A stretch of 64,000 nt of DNA from Streptomyces xanthii. GTDB taxonomy: Bacteria > Actinomycetota > Actinomycetes > Streptomycetales > Streptomycetaceae. A program made the position numbers and the translations under genes. Under the pieces are notes generated by a model. That model saw only the letters and a program-made list of their open reading frames with translations. It had not been told where the DNA came from and searched no databases. Location of the stretch: contig NZ_CP061281.1 in NCBI RefSeq assembly GCF_014621695.1, forward strand, positions 2,294,001 to 2,358,000. The letters are read 5' to 3'. Shown here one piece after another: positions 19,468 through 29,424 of the stretch. Numbering within the stretch: position 1 is the first letter of the stretch; every line of letters starts with the position of its first letter.

Positions 19468-20055
19468 ATGGACCCCCGTCCCGCTTTCGAACGCGCCACC
19501 GTCCAGGCCGCCCGCCTCGTCGCCGAGGTGAGGCCCGGACAGTACGAAGACCCCACGCCCTGTACGGAGTTCGACGTCCGTCGGCTCGTGTCCCATCTCA
19601 TCGGTGCGACCCGGCGGTTCGCCGTGCTCGGCGAGGGCGGGGACGCGCTGGCCGTCGAGCCGTTCGCCGACGAGCTCGGGGACCAGGCCTTCGCGGCCGG
19701 CTACGAGGACGCGCGGCAGTCCGCGCTCAAGGCCTGGCAGGACGACGCCCGGCTCGACGACGAGGTCACGGTGCCGTGGGGCAGGGTGCCGGGCCGGGCG
19801 GCGGTCGCCGGGTACGTCATGGAGACGGTGGCGCACTCCTGGGACCTGTGGGACGCGCTGGGCCGGCCCGGCACGCTCGACCCGGAGCTCGCCGCGATCG
19901 CGCTCGGCACCGCCCGGCAGGTCCTGCCGGAGGGCCCCCGGGGTCCCCAGGCCCCGTTCGCCGACGTCACGCCGGTGCCGGAGGGCTCGGGACCGTACGG
20001 TGAGCTCGCGGCCTGGCTGGGCCGCGAGCCGGTGGACGTACGGAACCGGGGCTAG
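19468..20055 (+). CDS. TIGR03086 / mycothiol-dependent DinB-fold protein
   Basis: A 195-residue protein of the maleylpyruvate-isomerase-type DinB superfamily. PCTEFDVRRLVSHL supplies the first metal histidine and VMETVAHSWDLWDA supplies the ExxxHxWD metal motif. Members use mycothiol or catalyse metal-dependent thiol transfer; the substrate here is unknown. The ATG at 19468 follows GAGGAGAGATCACC, a strong ribosome site. The WYL regulator is divergent, and such regulator-enzyme pairs are common, so detoxification-type control is plausible (inference). Confidence 0.88.
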   Translation: MDPRPAFERATVQAARLVAEVRPGQYEDPTPCTEFDVRRLVSHLIGATRRFAVLGEGGDALAVEPFADELGDQAFAAGYEDARQSALKAWQDDARLDDEVTVPWGRVPGRAAVAGYVMETVAHSWDLWDALGRPGTLDPELAAIALGTARQVLPEGPRGPQAPFADVTPVPEGSGPYGELAAWLGREPVDVRNRG

Positions 20056-20107
20056 GACGCGGCGGGCCTGGTCCGAACGAGAGGCCCAGGCCCGGCTGGT
20101 CCTAGCC
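20050..20107. terminator. nested cruciform terminator between convergent genes
   Basis: Two nested perfect inverted repeats. The outer one is GGCTAGGAC (20050-20058) with GTCCTAGCC (20099-20107). The inner one is CGGGCCTGG (20063-20071) with CCAGGCCCG (20086-20094). It overlaps the stop codons of both convergent genes and probably ends both transcripts. Confidence 0.65.
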
Positions 20108-20977
20108 GAGGCGGACGCGGGCGAGTTGGCGGGACTGGGCCACCAGGCGGTCGGCCGAGTCCCAGACCTCCGCGTCCTCCTCGAGGAAGCCGCCCGCGAG
20201 GTTGCGGGTGGTGATGGAGACGCGCAGCGGGCCGGGCGCCGGGCGGGTGCGCACGTGCACCGTCAGCTCGACGGTCGGCACCCAGCCCTTGAGGCCCATC
20301 TCGAAGGCGGTCGGCGGCAGCGCGTCCACGGCGAGGAGCAGTGACAGCGGGTCCGCGTCGCGGCCGTCGGCGAGCCCGAACCAGGCCCGCATCTCGCCCT
20401 TGCCGGAGGGCGCGCCGAGCGCCCAGCCGAGGGTGGACGGGTCGAGCTTGAGGTCGAGCCGTCCGGTGATCGCGGAACTGCCCGGCACCGGCGGGGCGCC
20501 CTCGGGGGCGTCCCCCGCGCCGAAGCACTGGTCGATCGGCGGGAGGGCGGGCGGGGTGGCGGTGGTGCGCACGTCGTCGGGGAGGGCGTCGAGGTCGCCG
20601 TAGGAGGCGAGCACGCGGATGCGCTCGACCTCGGTGCCGTCCTCGGCGTACTGGAAGAGGGAGGCCGTACCGGTGGAGAGCGTCCGGCCGGTGCGGACCG
20701 TCTCGGTGCGGATCACCGCGGGGCCGGGCGTCGACGCGGTCAGGTAGTGCGCCGAGACCGTGAAGGGGTCGGCGTGCGGCAGCGCGTCCGCGAGGGCGCG
20801 GCCGAGCACCGCGAGGAGATAGCCGCCGTTCACGGCGTTGATGATCGTCCAGCCGGCGGAGAGGTCGATGTCGTAGACACCGGGCTCGCGCCGGGTGACC
20901 GCGGTGTCGCGGTCGAACTCGCTGTCACCGATGCGCGCCGGGACCGTGCGCTCCTGCGTGGATACTGCGTCTGCCAT
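20102..20977 (-). CDS. acyl-CoA thioesterase family (double hotdog) protein
   Basis: A 291-residue protein with two hotdog halves of the TesB/4HBT_3 kind. The first half has the INAVNGGYLLAVLGRAL helix and the second the LSLLLAVDALPPTAFEMG helix; the late STRTRP-like strand ELTVHVRTRPAPG is typical. It likely hydrolyses acyl-CoA esters in the cytoplasm; the substrate is unknown. The ATG at 20977 is preferred over an upstream codon at 20992 that adds five residues. It overlaps the shared terminator with the convergent TIGR03086 gene. Confidence 0.87.
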   Translation of the reverse strand: MADAVSTQERTVPARIGDSEFDRDTAVTRREPGVYDIDLSAGWTIINAVNGGYLLAVLGRALADALPHADPFTVSAHYLTASTPGPAVIRTETVRTGRTLSTGTASLFQYAEDGTEVERIRVLASYGDLDALPDDVRTTATPPALPPIDQCFGAGDAPEGAPPVPGSSAITGRLDLKLDPSTLGWALGAPSGKGEMRAWFGLADGRDADPLSLLLAVDALPPTAFEMGLKGWVPTVELTVHVRTRPAPGPLRVSITTRNLAGGFLEEDAEVWDSADRLVAQSRQLARVRLG

Positions 20978-21060
20978 ACCGGCAACGTACAACAGGAACT
21001 TACTAAGCGGTAGCTTTCATACGTGAAGCCTTCGTTACACCGCCTCGTCGGACGACCCCG

Positions 21061-21732
21061 TCAGACGACCTCGTCGGTCACCTCGGTCGTCGACGACCTG
21101 CGGTTCCAGGCGCGGGGCGCGCGCCAGTGGTAGCGCATGGCGAGCAGCCGCAGCACGAATGCGGTGACGACCGCGACGCCGCTCGTGACGCTGGTCAGGG
21201 CGTCGTAGCGGATGCAGAGGACGACGATGATCGTGCCGACCATGGCGGGCACGGCGTACAGGTCGCGGTCCCAGCGGACCAGCGACGGCACCTCGTTGGC
21301 GATGATGTCGCGCAGCACACCGCCGCCGACGGCGGTGGCCACGCCCAGGGCGGCGGACGAGGTGAGGCCGAGGCCGTAGTCGTACGCCTTCGTCGTGCCG
21401 GTGACGCAGAACAGGCCGAGGCCCGCCGCGTCGAAGACGTTCACGGCGGTCTGGGTGCGCTCCACCTCGGGGTGCAGGAAGAAGACCAGCGCGGCGGCGA
21501 TCAGCGGGGTGATGAAGTAGCCCAGGTCGGTGAACGCGGCCGGGGGCACGGCCCCGATGATCAGGTCGCGGAACAGTCCGCCGCCCAGCGCGGTGACCTC
21601 GGCGAGTACGGCGATGCCGAAGACGTCCCAGTTCTTGCGGACGGCCATCAGGGCGCCCGAGATGGCGAAGACGAAGATGCCGACGAGGTCGAGCCAATGC
21701 TGGACGGACGGGGTGAACAGTTCCTGGATCAC
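21061..21732 (-). CDS. TRIC-like (UPF0126) cation channel family membrane protein
   Basis: A 223-residue integral membrane protein with about seven hydrophobic helices and two internally repeated glycine-rich motifs (TALGGGLFRDLIIG and TAVGGGVLRDIIAN). These duplicated GGG.LRD motifs define the prokaryotic TRIC channel family, homotrimers conducting K+ or Na+. It stands alone, between the thioesterase start and the peptide-transport operon terminator. Confidence 0.92.
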   Translation of the reverse strand: MIQELFTPSVQHWLDLVGIFVFAISGALMAVRKNWDVFGIAVLAEVTALGGGLFRDLIIGAVPPAAFTDLGYFITPLIAAALVFFLHPEVERTQTAVNVFDAAGLGLFCVTGTTKAYDYGLGLTSSAALGVATAVGGGVLRDIIANEVPSLVRWDRDLYAVPAMVGTIIVVLCIRYDALTSVTSGVAVVTAFVLRLLAMRYHWRAPRAWNRRSSTTEVTDEVV

Positions 21733-21783
21733 GCGACATTCTTACCTGTCACGCCGGAATGATCGCCTCCGGTACCCACGGGA

Positions 21784-21825
21784 CGGGCCGGGGCGGTCGC
21801 CGCGTACGGCGTCCGCCCCGGCCCG
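21784..21825 (-). terminator. terminator of the oligopeptide transporter operon
   Basis: CGGGCCGGGGCGG (21784-21796) and CCGCCCCGGCCCG (21813-21825) form a perfect 13-base stem. It begins 13 bases beyond the stop of the last ATPase gene of the operon. Confidence 0.7.
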
Positions 21826-21837
21826 GACCGGTTCTGG

Positions 21838-23199
21838 CTACTTCTTCTCGGCGTCCGAGTCGGCCTCGGCAGCCTTCTCCGCAGCCTCCGACTTGGCCTC
21901 GGGCTCGGCAGCCTTCTCCGCAGCCTCGGGCTCGGCAGCCTCGGGCTCCGCCTCGGCGGAAGCCTCGCCGGCCGGCTCCTCGGCCGGCTCCTCGGCCGCC
22001 TCCGGAACCGAAGGCGCCTCCGGCTCCGGGTCCGCCGGGGCCGGGACCGTCACCACGTCGATCGCCTCCTTGGCGACCGAGAGCAGCTTGGTGTCCTCGG
22101 GCGCCTGGTCCTCGGCGTTCTCCGGGTGGTGGCAGGCCACCTGGTGCCCGGTGGCGAGCTGGAGCAGCGGCGGCTCCTTGACCGCGCAGATCTCCGTCGC
22201 CTTCCAGCAGCGCGTGTGGAAACGGCAGCCGGAGGGCGGCGAGATCGGCGAGGGCACGTCGCCGCGCAGCAGGATCCGCTCGCTCTTGGCACCGCGCCGC
22301 TTCGGGTCGGGCACCGGCACGGCGGACAGCAGCGCCTTGGTGTACGGGTGCATCGGCGTCTTGTACAGGTCGTCGCGGTCGGCGAGCTCGACGATCTTGC
22401 CGAGGTACATCACCGCGATCCGGTCCGAGACGTGCCGGATGACCGAGAGGTCGTGCGCGATGATCACGTACGTGAGGCCGAGCTCCTCCTGCAGGTCGTC
22501 GAGGAGGTTGACGACCTGGGCCTGGATGGAGACGTCCAGGGCGGAGACGGGCTCGTCCGCGACGACGAGCTTCGGGTTCAGGGCCAGCGCGCGGGCGATG
22601 CCGATGCGCTGGCGCTGACCGCCGGAGAACTCGTGCGGGTAGCGGTTGTAGTGCTCGGGGTTGAGGCCGACGACCTCCAGGAGCCGCTGGACCTCCTTCT
22701 TGATGCCGCCCTCGGGCTTGACGCCCTGCAGCTTGAAGGGGGCGCCGACGATCGTGCCGATCGTGTGGCGCGGGTTCAGCGACGAGTACGGGTCCTGGAA
22801 GACCATCTGCACGTCACGGCGGAGCGGGCGCATGCCGCCGACGCCGAGGTGCGTGATGTCGTGGCCCTCGAACTCGACCTTGCCGCCGGTCGGTTCGAGC
22901 AGCCGCGTGATCAGCCGGCCCATCGTCGACTTGCCGCAGCCGGACTCGCCCACGACGCCGAGCGTCTCGCCGGAGCGGACCTCGAAGTCGATGCCGTCGA
23001 CGGCGTGCACGGCGCCCACCTGGCGCTGCAGCAGCCCCTTGCGGATCGGGAAGTGCTTCTGCAGCCCGGTCACCTTGAGCAGGACCTCGCCGGGGGCGAC
23101 GTCCTTCTTGGTGCCCTTCTTGGACTGCGTGGCCGTCTTGGTGCCGCCATCGCTCTGCGCAGGAATGCTCACTGCCGCGTCCTTGGAGTTCTCGGTCAC
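21838..23199 (-). CDS. oligopeptide ABC transporter ATP-binding protein (DppF/OppF-like)
   Basis: A 453-residue ATPase energising peptide import. Walker A is GESGCGKST, the signature LSGGQ-type [13 protein letters not shown], Walker [11 protein letters not shown], and a C-terminal oligopeptide/dipeptide extension carries cysteines (CRFHTRC ... C) typical of an Fe-S or zinc motif. An ~80-residue C-terminal tail made almost only of Ala, Glu and Pro, and a Lys/Thr-rich N-terminus, are unusual additions. Its ATG overlaps the DppD-like stop by four bases (ATGA), so it is the last gene of the operon. Confidence 0.95.
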   Translation of the reverse strand: MTENSKDAAVSIPAQSDGGTKTATQSKKGTKKDVAPGEVLLKVTGLQKHFPIRKGLLQRQVGAVHAVDGIDFEVRSGETLGVVGESGCGKSTMGRLITRLLEPTGGKVEFEGHDITHLGVGGMRPLRRDVQMVFQDPYSSLNPRHTIGTIVGAPFKLQGVKPEGGIKKEVQRLLEVVGLNPEHYNRYPHEFSGGQRQRIGIARALALNPKLVVADEPVSALDVSIQAQVVNLLDDLQEELGLTYVIIAHDLSVIRHVSDRIAVMYLGKIVELADRDDLYKTPMHPYTKALLSAVPVPDPKRRGAKSERILLRGDVPSPISPPSGCRFHTRCWKATEICAVKEPPLLQLATGHQVACHHPENAEDQAPEDTKLLSVAKEAIDVVTVPAPADPEPEAPSVPEAAEEPAEEPAGEASAEAEPEAAEPEAAEKAAEPEAKSEAAEKAAEADSDAEKK

Positions 23200-24296
23200 A
23201 GCTTCGGCGCAATCTCTTCGGTCCAGATACGCTCCCGCTGCTCCTGGCTCATGTGGCAGGCGGCCCAGTGCTGGGAGCCGACCTCGGTCAGCTCCGGACG
23301 GACCGTACGGGTGACGTCGTCCTTCGGGATGTCGGCGTACGGGCAGCGCGGGTTGAAGGCGCAGCCGGACGGGACGTTGATCAGCGACGGCGGGGAGCCC
23401 TTGACCGGGATCAGCCGCTCCTGCTGGTCGCGGTCGAGCCGCGGCATCGAGCCGAGCAGACCCCAGGTGTAGGGGTGCCGGGGCTCCTCGAACACCTTGA
23501 GCGCGGGGCCGCGCTCGACGCAGCGGCCGCCGTACATGACGAGGATGTCGTCGGCGAGTTCGGCGACGACGCCCAGGTCGTGGGTGATGACGATGACCGC
23601 GGAGCCGAACTCCTTCTGCAGGTCGCGGATCAGGTCCAGGATCTGCGCCTGGACCGTCACGTCGAGCGCCGTGGTGGGCTCGTCCGCGATGAGCAGCTCG
23701 GGGTTGTTGACCAGCGACATCGCGATCATCGCGCGCTGGCGCATACCGCCGGAGAACTCGTGCGGGTAGTTGTCGACCCGCTTGTCCGGCTGCGGGATGC
23801 CCACGCGGTCGAGCATCTCGACCGCGCGCCGCTTGGCCGTCTTCTTGTCGACGTCGTGGTGGATCCGGTACGCCTCCACGATCTGCTGCCCGATCGTGTA
23901 GTACGGGTGCAGCGCGGAGAGCGGGTCCTGGAAGATCATCGCCATGTCCCGGCCGCGCAGCTTGCGCACGTGGTCGGGGTCGGCGGACAGCAGCTCGGTG
24001 CCGTCCAGCCAGATCTCGCCGGATATCTGCGCCTTGCGCTTGCCGTACTGGCCGGCGGTGTGCAGGCCCATGATGCCGAGCGAGGTGACCGACTTGCCGG
24101 AGCCGGACTCGCCGACGATGCCGAGGGTGCGGCCCTTCTCCAGCTGGAAGGAGAGCCCGTCCACCGACTTGACGATGCCGTCGTCGGTCGGGAAGTGCAC
24201 CTTGAGGTCGCGCACTTCCAGGAACGAGGTGGGCGCCGGCGAGCCGGTGTTCACCGGCTCGCTCACGGCGGCGCCGCTCTTGCTGATTCCGGTCAT
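23196..24296 (-). CDS. oligopeptide ABC transporter ATP-binding protein (DppD/OppD-like)
   Basis: A 366-residue partner ATPase. Walker [11 protein letters not shown], signature [13 protein letters not shown], Walker [12 protein letters not shown] and the C-terminal cysteine cluster ([10 protein letters not shown] ... CH) are present. The start is the ATG at 24296, which overlaps the permease stop (ATGA). A longer upstream reading frame is non-protein. It pairs with the downstream DppF-like ATPase as the usual OppD/OppF heterodimer. Confidence 0.95.
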   Translation of the reverse strand: MTGISKSGAAVSEPVNTGSPAPTSFLEVRDLKVHFPTDDGIVKSVDGLSFQLEKGRTLGIVGESGSGKSVTSLGIMGLHTAGQYGKRKAQISGEIWLDGTELLSADPDHVRKLRGRDMAMIFQDPLSALHPYYTIGQQIVEAYRIHHDVDKKTAKRRAVEMLDRVGIPQPDKRVDNYPHEFSGGMRQRAMIAMSLVNNPELLIADEPTTALDVTVQAQILDLIRDLQKEFGSAVIVITHDLGVVAELADDILVMYGGRCVERGPALKVFEEPRHPYTWGLLGSMPRLDRDQQERLIPVKGSPPSLINVPSGCAFNPRCPYADIPKDDVTRTVRPELTEVGSQHWAACHMSQEQRERIWTEEIAPKL

Positions 24297-25291
24297 GCGA
24301 GCCTCACTCGGGGGTCGATCACGGCGTACAGGATGTCCACCACGAGGTTGGCGAGGAGTACCGCCAGGGAGGTGATGAGGGTGACGCCCAGGATGATGGG
24401 CAGGTCCTGCGTGCGGATGGCGTCGAGGACGGCTCGGCCGAGGCCGGGCAGGTTGAACGTCGACTCCGTGAGGATCGCGCCGCCGATCAGGGCGCCGAGG
24501 TCCATGCCGAGCATCGTGAGGATGGGCGTCATCGTGGAGCGCATGGCGTGCTTGCCGATGACGACCTGCTCCTTGAGACCCTTCGCGCGGGCGGTGCGGA
24601 TGTAGTCCTCGCCGAGGATCTCCAGCATGGTGGCGCGGGTGATCCGGGCGTACATCGCCGCGTACAGGAAGGCGAGCGTGATCCAGGGCAGGATCATGCC
24701 GCCCAGGTAGCCGCCGACGCTGTCGGTGAAGGGGACGTACTGGGCGTCGATCCAGTCCAGCCCGAACGCGAAGATCGCGAGGCTGAGCAGACCGGTGAAG
24801 TAGATCGGGAGGGAGACGCCGGCGAGGGCGATGACCATCGCGCCGCGGTCCCAGAGGCTGCCGCGCTTGAGCGCCGACAGGACACCCGCCGCCAGACCGA
24901 AGATCAGCCACAGGACGGCCGCGCCGAGCGCCAGGCCCAGGGTGACCGGGAAGCGGTCGGTGAGGACCGGCCAGACGGCCTGCTCGGTACGGAAGGAGTA
25001 GCCGAAGCAAGGGGCGGCGCACTGGGTGACGTCACCGCCGCCGGAGTAGGTGCGGCCGACGAATATGCCCTTGAAGAACTCCCAGACCTGCAAGTAGATC
25101 GGGTCGCCGAGCCGAAGCTTCTCCCGCACTCCCTCGATGGCGGCCGGGTCGGCCTGCTTGCCCACGAAGTTCAGTGCGATGTCAGCGCCCGCCCACTTGG
25201 GGACGAGGAAGAAGATGCAGAAGACCACCATGACGATGACCACGAGCATCACTGCGGCGGCGAACAACCGCCTGAGGAGATAAGCGAGCAC
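24293..25291 (-). CDS. oligopeptide ABC transporter permease (DppB/OppB-like)
   Basis: A 332-residue inner-membrane permease. The N-terminal helix [16 protein letters not shown] and a periplasmic domain precede five more helices. The EAA coupling loop is [15 protein letters not shown]. Two cysteines (CAAPC) in the external domain are a possible disulfide. It lies between the binding-lipoprotein gene and the two ATPases. Confidence 0.95.
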   Translation of the reverse strand: MLAYLLRRLFAAAVMLVVIVMVVFCIFFLVPKWAGADIALNFVGKQADPAAIEGVREKLRLGDPIYLQVWEFFKGIFVGRTYSGGGDVTQCAAPCFGYSFRTEQAVWPVLTDRFPVTLGLALGAAVLWLIFGLAAGVLSALKRGSLWDRGAMVIALAGVSLPIYFTGLLSLAIFAFGLDWIDAQYVPFTDSVGGYLGGMILPWITLAFLYAAMYARITRATMLEILGEDYIRTARAKGLKEQVVIGKHAMRSTMTPILTMLGMDLGALIGGAILTESTFNLPGLGRAVLDAIRTQDLPIILGVTLITSLAVLLANLVVDILYAVIDPRVRLA

Positions 25292-25401
25292 AGCTCTCGG
25301 CCCGCCGCGGACCGCGGGCCACCGGATTGTGTCCAGTGGCCCGCGATACCGCCGCGCCGGCCTTCACCTGCCTTTCGTGCCGTTCGGCGGGTGTGCCGGT
25401 A

Positions 25402-27198
25402 TCAGTTGCCGGACTTCAGACCGAGGTTGACGAAGTCGTACATGCCGCTGTAGCCGTCGGACGTGTAGACGTTCGCCAGGCGAGAAGAACGGAAGTTGAT
25501 GAACTTCTCGAAGACGAAGGGCAGGTAGTAGCCGCCCTCCATCACCTTGTGGTTGATCTCCGTGGAGATCTTGGCCTTCTCGGCGTCGTCGAGCGTCTTG
25601 ACGTACTTGTCGAAGAGGCCGTCGATCGACTTGTCCTTGATGAGCGCGTAGTTGTTGTTACCGCTCGACAGGATGTACTTGCTGTCCCACAGCGGCATGC
25701 CGTAGCCCTGGACGGTCGGGAAGTCCGGACCCCAGCCCATGATGATGATGCCGTAGTTCTTCTTCTTCACGTTCGAAGGCGAACCGATGACGCTGCTGCT
25801 CTGCGAGCCGTCGTACTGGTCGATCTCGGTCTTGATGCCGATCTTCTTCAGCGACGCCTGCAGGGACTGGGCGGTGGCCACCTCGACGGGCTTGTTGTTG
25901 CGCACCGCGATCGTGGTGGAGAAGCCGTTCGGCTTGCCACAGGCCTTGAGCTCTTCCTTGGCCTTGGCGACGTTGCCCTTCTTGTCCGCACCGGCCGCGT
26001 TGTACGGGTCGTACTTCTGACCCTCGGCACCGGCGACGGACGGCGGGAGCATGTTGGTGCCGATGTCGCCACCCGCGAGCGGGCCGCCACGGGCGGTCTG
26101 CAGCGACTCGTGGTCGGCACCGATGATCACGGCCTTGCGGCAGTGGATGTTGTCGAACGGCTTGACGCTCTGCGGGAAGGCCGCGTAGCGGACGTAGCCG
26201 GAGACCGGGTTGTCCAGGTTGCCCTTGTGCTGCTTCAGGGCGGTGGTGCGGCCCTGCGGCGACATGCCGGTCTGGTTCGCGTCCAGGTCCAGGTCACCGT
26301 TGAGCAGACGCTGGTCGAGCTGGTTGGCGTCCGAGAAGAACTGGATCGTGATCTTGTTCGGGTACGCCTTGCGGATCGGGTCCGAGGACTGCTTCCACTT
26401 GTCGTTGCGCACCAGGGTCAGGTTCTTGCCCGGGCTGTACGACTCGAACTTGTACGGGCCCGAGGAGAACGGGTGCAGACCGTACTTGGCCTTGGTGTCC
26501 TTGTCCTGGCGGACCGGGGACGCCGAGGTCAGCGCGAGCATCTCCTCGAAGTCGGAGTTGGCCTCCGGCAGCTTGAAGATGATGGTCTTCTCGTCCGGCG
26601 TCTCGATCGCCTTGAGGCCGAGCTTGTCCTTGGCCTTGTCCTTGTACGGACCCTTGTACTCGCCCTTGGGGTCGAGCACGTCCTTCAGGTAGACCGGGCC
26701 GCCGGACAGGACGTCCTGCGCCCAGACGCGCTCGATGCCGTACTTGATGTCCTGGGACGTGATCGGCTTGCCGTCCTCCCAGGTCAGGCCGTCACGCAGG
26801 GTGTACTCGTAGGTCTTGCCGTCGTCGGAGACCTTGGCGAGACCGGTGGCGAGGTCGGGGGTGACCTCGGCGCCCGCCTTGCCCGGCTCGGTCTTGTTGG
26901 TGACGAGCTGACGGCTGTAGTAGCGCGAGAAGTTCCACATGAAGCCGTAGTAGCCGCGCGTGGTGTCCCACGAGTCGGCGTCCTGGGCGCTGCCGAACTT
27001 CAGCGTGCCGCCCTTCTTGGCGGCGGAGGCCTGGGCGACCTTGTTGTTGGCCGCGTCGTAGCCGGCAGCGCCGTTCTTCGAGCCGCCGTTGCCGTTGTCG
27101 GAGCCGCCGCCGCACGCCGCCGTGGTCAGCAGCGCCGCGACCGCGGCGGCAGCGGCTACAGCCTGCTTGCGCCGCCCTGAGGTGCGTTGGGTAGTCAC
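25402..27198 (-). CDS. oligopeptide-binding lipoprotein (SBP family 5)
   Basis: A 598-residue extracellular solute-binding lipoprotein. After an Arg/Lys start (TTQRTSGRRKQ) and an Ala-rich hydrophobic signal, the lipobox TTAAC gives the lipidated cysteine, followed by a Gly/Ser/Asn linker. The mature part has the SBP_bac_5 features: LRDGLTWEDGKPITSQD, PFSSGPYKFESY and the late FPTVQGYGMPLW. It captures peptides for the permeases encoded on both sides. The start is the GTG at 27198 behind CCGGAGGATGCTCGATC. An ATG-based upstream extension is rejected. Confidence 0.95.
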   Translation of the reverse strand: MTTQRTSGRRKQAVAAAAAVAALLTTAACGGGSDNGNGGSKNGAAGYDAANNKVAQASAAKKGGTLKFGSAQDADSWDTTRGYYGFMWNFSRYYSRQLVTNKTEPGKAGAEVTPDLATGLAKVSDDGKTYEYTLRDGLTWEDGKPITSQDIKYGIERVWAQDVLSGGPVYLKDVLDPKGEYKGPYKDKAKDKLGLKAIETPDEKTIIFKLPEANSDFEEMLALTSASPVRQDKDTKAKYGLHPFSSGPYKFESYSPGKNLTLVRNDKWKQSSDPIRKAYPNKITIQFFSDANQLDQRLLNGDLDLDANQTGMSPQGRTTALKQHKGNLDNPVSGYVRYAAFPQSVKPFDNIHCRKAVIIGADHESLQTARGGPLAGGDIGTNMLPPSVAGAEGQKYDPYNAAGADKKGNVAKAKEELKACGKPNGFSTTIAVRNNKPVEVATAQSLQASLKKIGIKTEIDQYDGSQSSSVIGSPSNVKKKNYGIIIMGWGPDFPTVQGYGMPLWDSKYILSSGNNNYALIKDKSIDGLFDKYVKTLDDAEKAKISTEINHKVMEGGYYLPFVFEKFINFRSSRLANVYTSDGYSGMYDFVNLGLKSGN

Positions 27199-27268
27199 GA
27201 TCGAGCATCCTCCGGAGTTGATGAGAGAGACCCGTGTACGAGCCACGGGACGTTTGAGGTACGGCAGT

Positions 27269-28276
27269 TCAGCGGGACGCCTTCGGGTCCAGCGCGTCCC
27301 GCACGCCGTCGCCGAAGAGGTTGAAGGCCAGGACCGTGATGAAGATCGCCACACCGGGGACGATCATGTACATCGGGTCCGACTCGTAGTACTCGACCGC
27401 GCTCGAGAGCATCTGCCCCCACGAGGAGGTGGGCGGCTTGACGCCGACACCCAGGAAGCTCAGCGCCGCCTCGGTCAGGATGTTCGTCGGGATCATCATC
27501 GTGGTGTAGACGATGATCGGCGCGACCAGGTTGGGCATCAGTTCCTTGAAGAGGATGTAGAGCCGTCCGGCGCCCAGCGAGCGGGCGGCCTCGACGTACT
27601 CACGCTCCCTCATCGAAAGGGTCTGACCACGGACCACACGTCCGATGTACGGCCATCCGAAGAAGCCGATGACGAGGATCATCACGAAGACCCGGACGCT
27701 CGAACCGGTCAGCCCCAGCAGGTGGTTGGGCATCACCGCGACCAGGGCGATCGTGAAGAGCAGCTGCGGGAAGGCCAGCAGGCCGTCCATGATCCGGCTG
27801 ATCAGCGAGTCGACCCAGCCGCCGAAGAAGCCGGCCAGGATGCCGAGGACCGTGCCGAGGACGACCGCGACCAGGGCGGACAGGAAGCCGACCAGGAGCG
27901 AGACACGGGCACCGAAGATGATGCGGGCGAAGATGTCGCGGCCGTTGACCGGCTCGACGCCCAGCAGGTGCTCCCCGCTCATGCCGCCGAGCGAACCCCG
28001 GGGGGTGCCGAACAGCGGGTCGATCAGGTCCTCGTGATACGCGTCCGGGTCCTGGCCCACGAGGTGCGCGATCAGCGGCGCGAACAAGGCGACCAGGATG
28101 AGGACCAGCACGACGACACCGCCGGTGAGGGCCAGCTTGTCCCGCTTGAGGCGCTCCCAGGCGATCCGGCCCAGCGAACGTCCCTGGACCTTCTTGGTAC
28201 CGGTACTCGCTGCCGCCGCCTCTTCGGCCGCGCTGGGGGCCGCCTCGGCGGTCGGCTCATGCAGTGGTGCCGTCAT
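27269..28276 (-). CDS. oligopeptide ABC transporter permease (DppC/OppC-like)
   Basis: A 335-residue permease and first gene of the operon. The ~30-residue Ala/Glu-rich N-terminal tail is followed by the helix LALTGGVVVLVLILVAL. The family start motif LLGVEPVNGRDIF and the EAA loop REYVEAARSLGAGR are present. The ribosome site GAGAGGGG lies about 10 bases before the ATG. Operon order is permease C, binding protein, permease B, ATPases D and F. Confidence 0.95.
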   Translation of the reverse strand: MTAPLHEPTAEAAPSAAEEAAAASTGTKKVQGRSLGRIAWERLKRDKLALTGGVVVLVLILVALFAPLIAHLVGQDPDAYHEDLIDPLFGTPRGSLGGMSGEHLLGVEPVNGRDIFARIIFGARVSLLVGFLSALVAVVLGTVLGILAGFFGGWVDSLISRIMDGLLAFPQLLFTIALVAVMPNHLLGLTGSSVRVFVMILVIGFFGWPYIGRVVRGQTLSMREREYVEAARSLGAGRLYILFKELMPNLVAPIIVYTTMMIPTNILTEAALSFLGVGVKPPTSSWGQMLSSAVEYYESDPMYMIVPGVAIFITVLAFNLFGDGVRDALDPKASR

Positions 28277-28620
28277 CAGGCAAGGACCCCTCTCAACCGG
28301 CGGTAGCCGGCCCGCACTTGCCGCTGTAGCGGCGTGATCAGTCCGTCGTACAAAGAGGCGAAGCCCCTAGGAGAGGGAGTGTTCAACCTGTGCGTGATCT
28401 GTTGCCAGACCTGTCGGCGAAAGGATGCCTAACCGTGATGCTGCCTAGGGGGTTCCGTTATCCGAACAGCAGTGAACGGGGTCCGGACGCGGGGCAGTTG
28501 GGGCGGAAGTGACGCCAGAGCGGACAATGCACCCAGATCACGAAATCGCCGCTCTGTGCGATCGGGAGGGGTGATCGGAGGGGATCAGGGGTGATCGGGG
28601 GGTGGCCGCGGGGTGATCGA
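28277..28620. promoter_or_regulatory. 344-base intergenic region, operon leader plus GGGGTGATCG repeats
   Basis: No gene is supported. The part nearest 28277 is the 5' region of the peptide-transport operon. At the far end, just after the stop of the SseB-like gene, GGGGTGATCG occurs three times (28568-28577, 28588-28597, 28610-28619) with spacings of 20 and 22 bases and a partial copy between. I see no clear promoter hexamers or strong terminator stem. Confidence 0.4.
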
Positions 28621-29424
28621 TCAGTAGGAGGCGCCGTACGGCGGCGGGTAGCCGTAGCCGCCACCGCCGGCGGGAGCCGCGGGCGCGGCGTGGGCCTCGC
28701 GGTCGTAGAACGGCCGCGCGTTCGCCCGCAGCCACAGCGCGACCGGGTCGTACTCGTCGGACATCGCGACGGTGGAGACCGGCAGGCCCTCGGGCACCGC
28801 CGTGATCGACTGCTGCATCATCCCGCGCACCGCGTCCACCGAGGCCGGGGACGTGTCGTAGACGTCGAGACCGATGGCGAGGTACGGGGCGCCGAGCGCG
28901 GGCTGGACCCAGGCGCGGCGCAGGGAGCGGATCGCGGTCGTGCGGTGCGCGTTCTGCGCGAGGACCGCGTAGAACTGCGGGAGCTCGATCGACGGGTCGG
29001 ACAGACGCAGCGGGCCCGCGGGTTGCCGGTCCAGGCCGCCCGCGATGCGCCGCAGGTCGAGCCAGGGGATGCCGACGCCGCCGCCGGGCGCGTGCGGGTT
29101 CAGCCACAGGCCGTAGTGGTCGGGGTACAGGGTGCGGGCCGCGTCGACGCCGCCGACCACCTCGTAGGCCCGCGACCAGCCGGAGGCGGAGAGCTCCTGG
29201 GCGGAGGTGACGCAGGGGGCGTACGAGAAGCCGTCGACCTCCATGTTCCCGTACTGGGCGTCGGGGGAACCGGCCTGGCCGTGCCAGAGCAGCATCCAGA
29301 CCTGGCCGGACGCCGGGTCGGCGAGCGCCTGCAGGAGCGCCTCGTACGCGTCGAAGCGCCCCGGGGTCACCTGGCGCAGCATGTGCTCGACCTGTCCGGC
29401 CGCGGCCGTGCCCGACGCACTCAC
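28621..29424 (-). CDS. SseB-like C-terminal domain protein
   Basis: A 267-residue soluble protein. Residues ~150-250 match the SseB C-terminal domain pattern (a beta/alpha fold with ...AIRSLRRAWV, IGLDVYD, NARPFYDREA). The tail is Gly/Pro/Tyr-rich. E. coli sseB was named for enhanced serine sensitivity when overexpressed; the molecular role is unknown. It starts at a GTG after GAAGGGGCGG. A second SseB-type gene lies 127 bases upstream on the same strand, probably co-transcribed. Confidence 0.78.
   Translation of the reverse strand: MSASGTAAAGQVEHMLRQVTPGRFDAYEALLQALADPASGQVWMLLWHGQAGSPDAQYGNMEVDGFSYAPCVTSAQELSASGWSRAYEVVGGVDAARTLYPDHYGLWLNPHAPGGGVGIPWLDLRRIAGGLDRQPAGPLRLSDPSIELPQFYAVLAQNAHRTTAIRSLRRAWVQPALGAPYLAIGLDVYDTSPASVDAVRGMMQQSITAVPEGLPVSTVAMSDEYDPVALWLRANARPFYDREAHAAPAAPAGGGGYGYPPPYGASY

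Noticed and set aside
24297..25022. N-terminal extension of the DppD-like gene
   Set aside because: It overlaps the permease and reads as Arg/His/Pro-rich non-protein; the ATG at 24296 with a stop overlap is the natural start.
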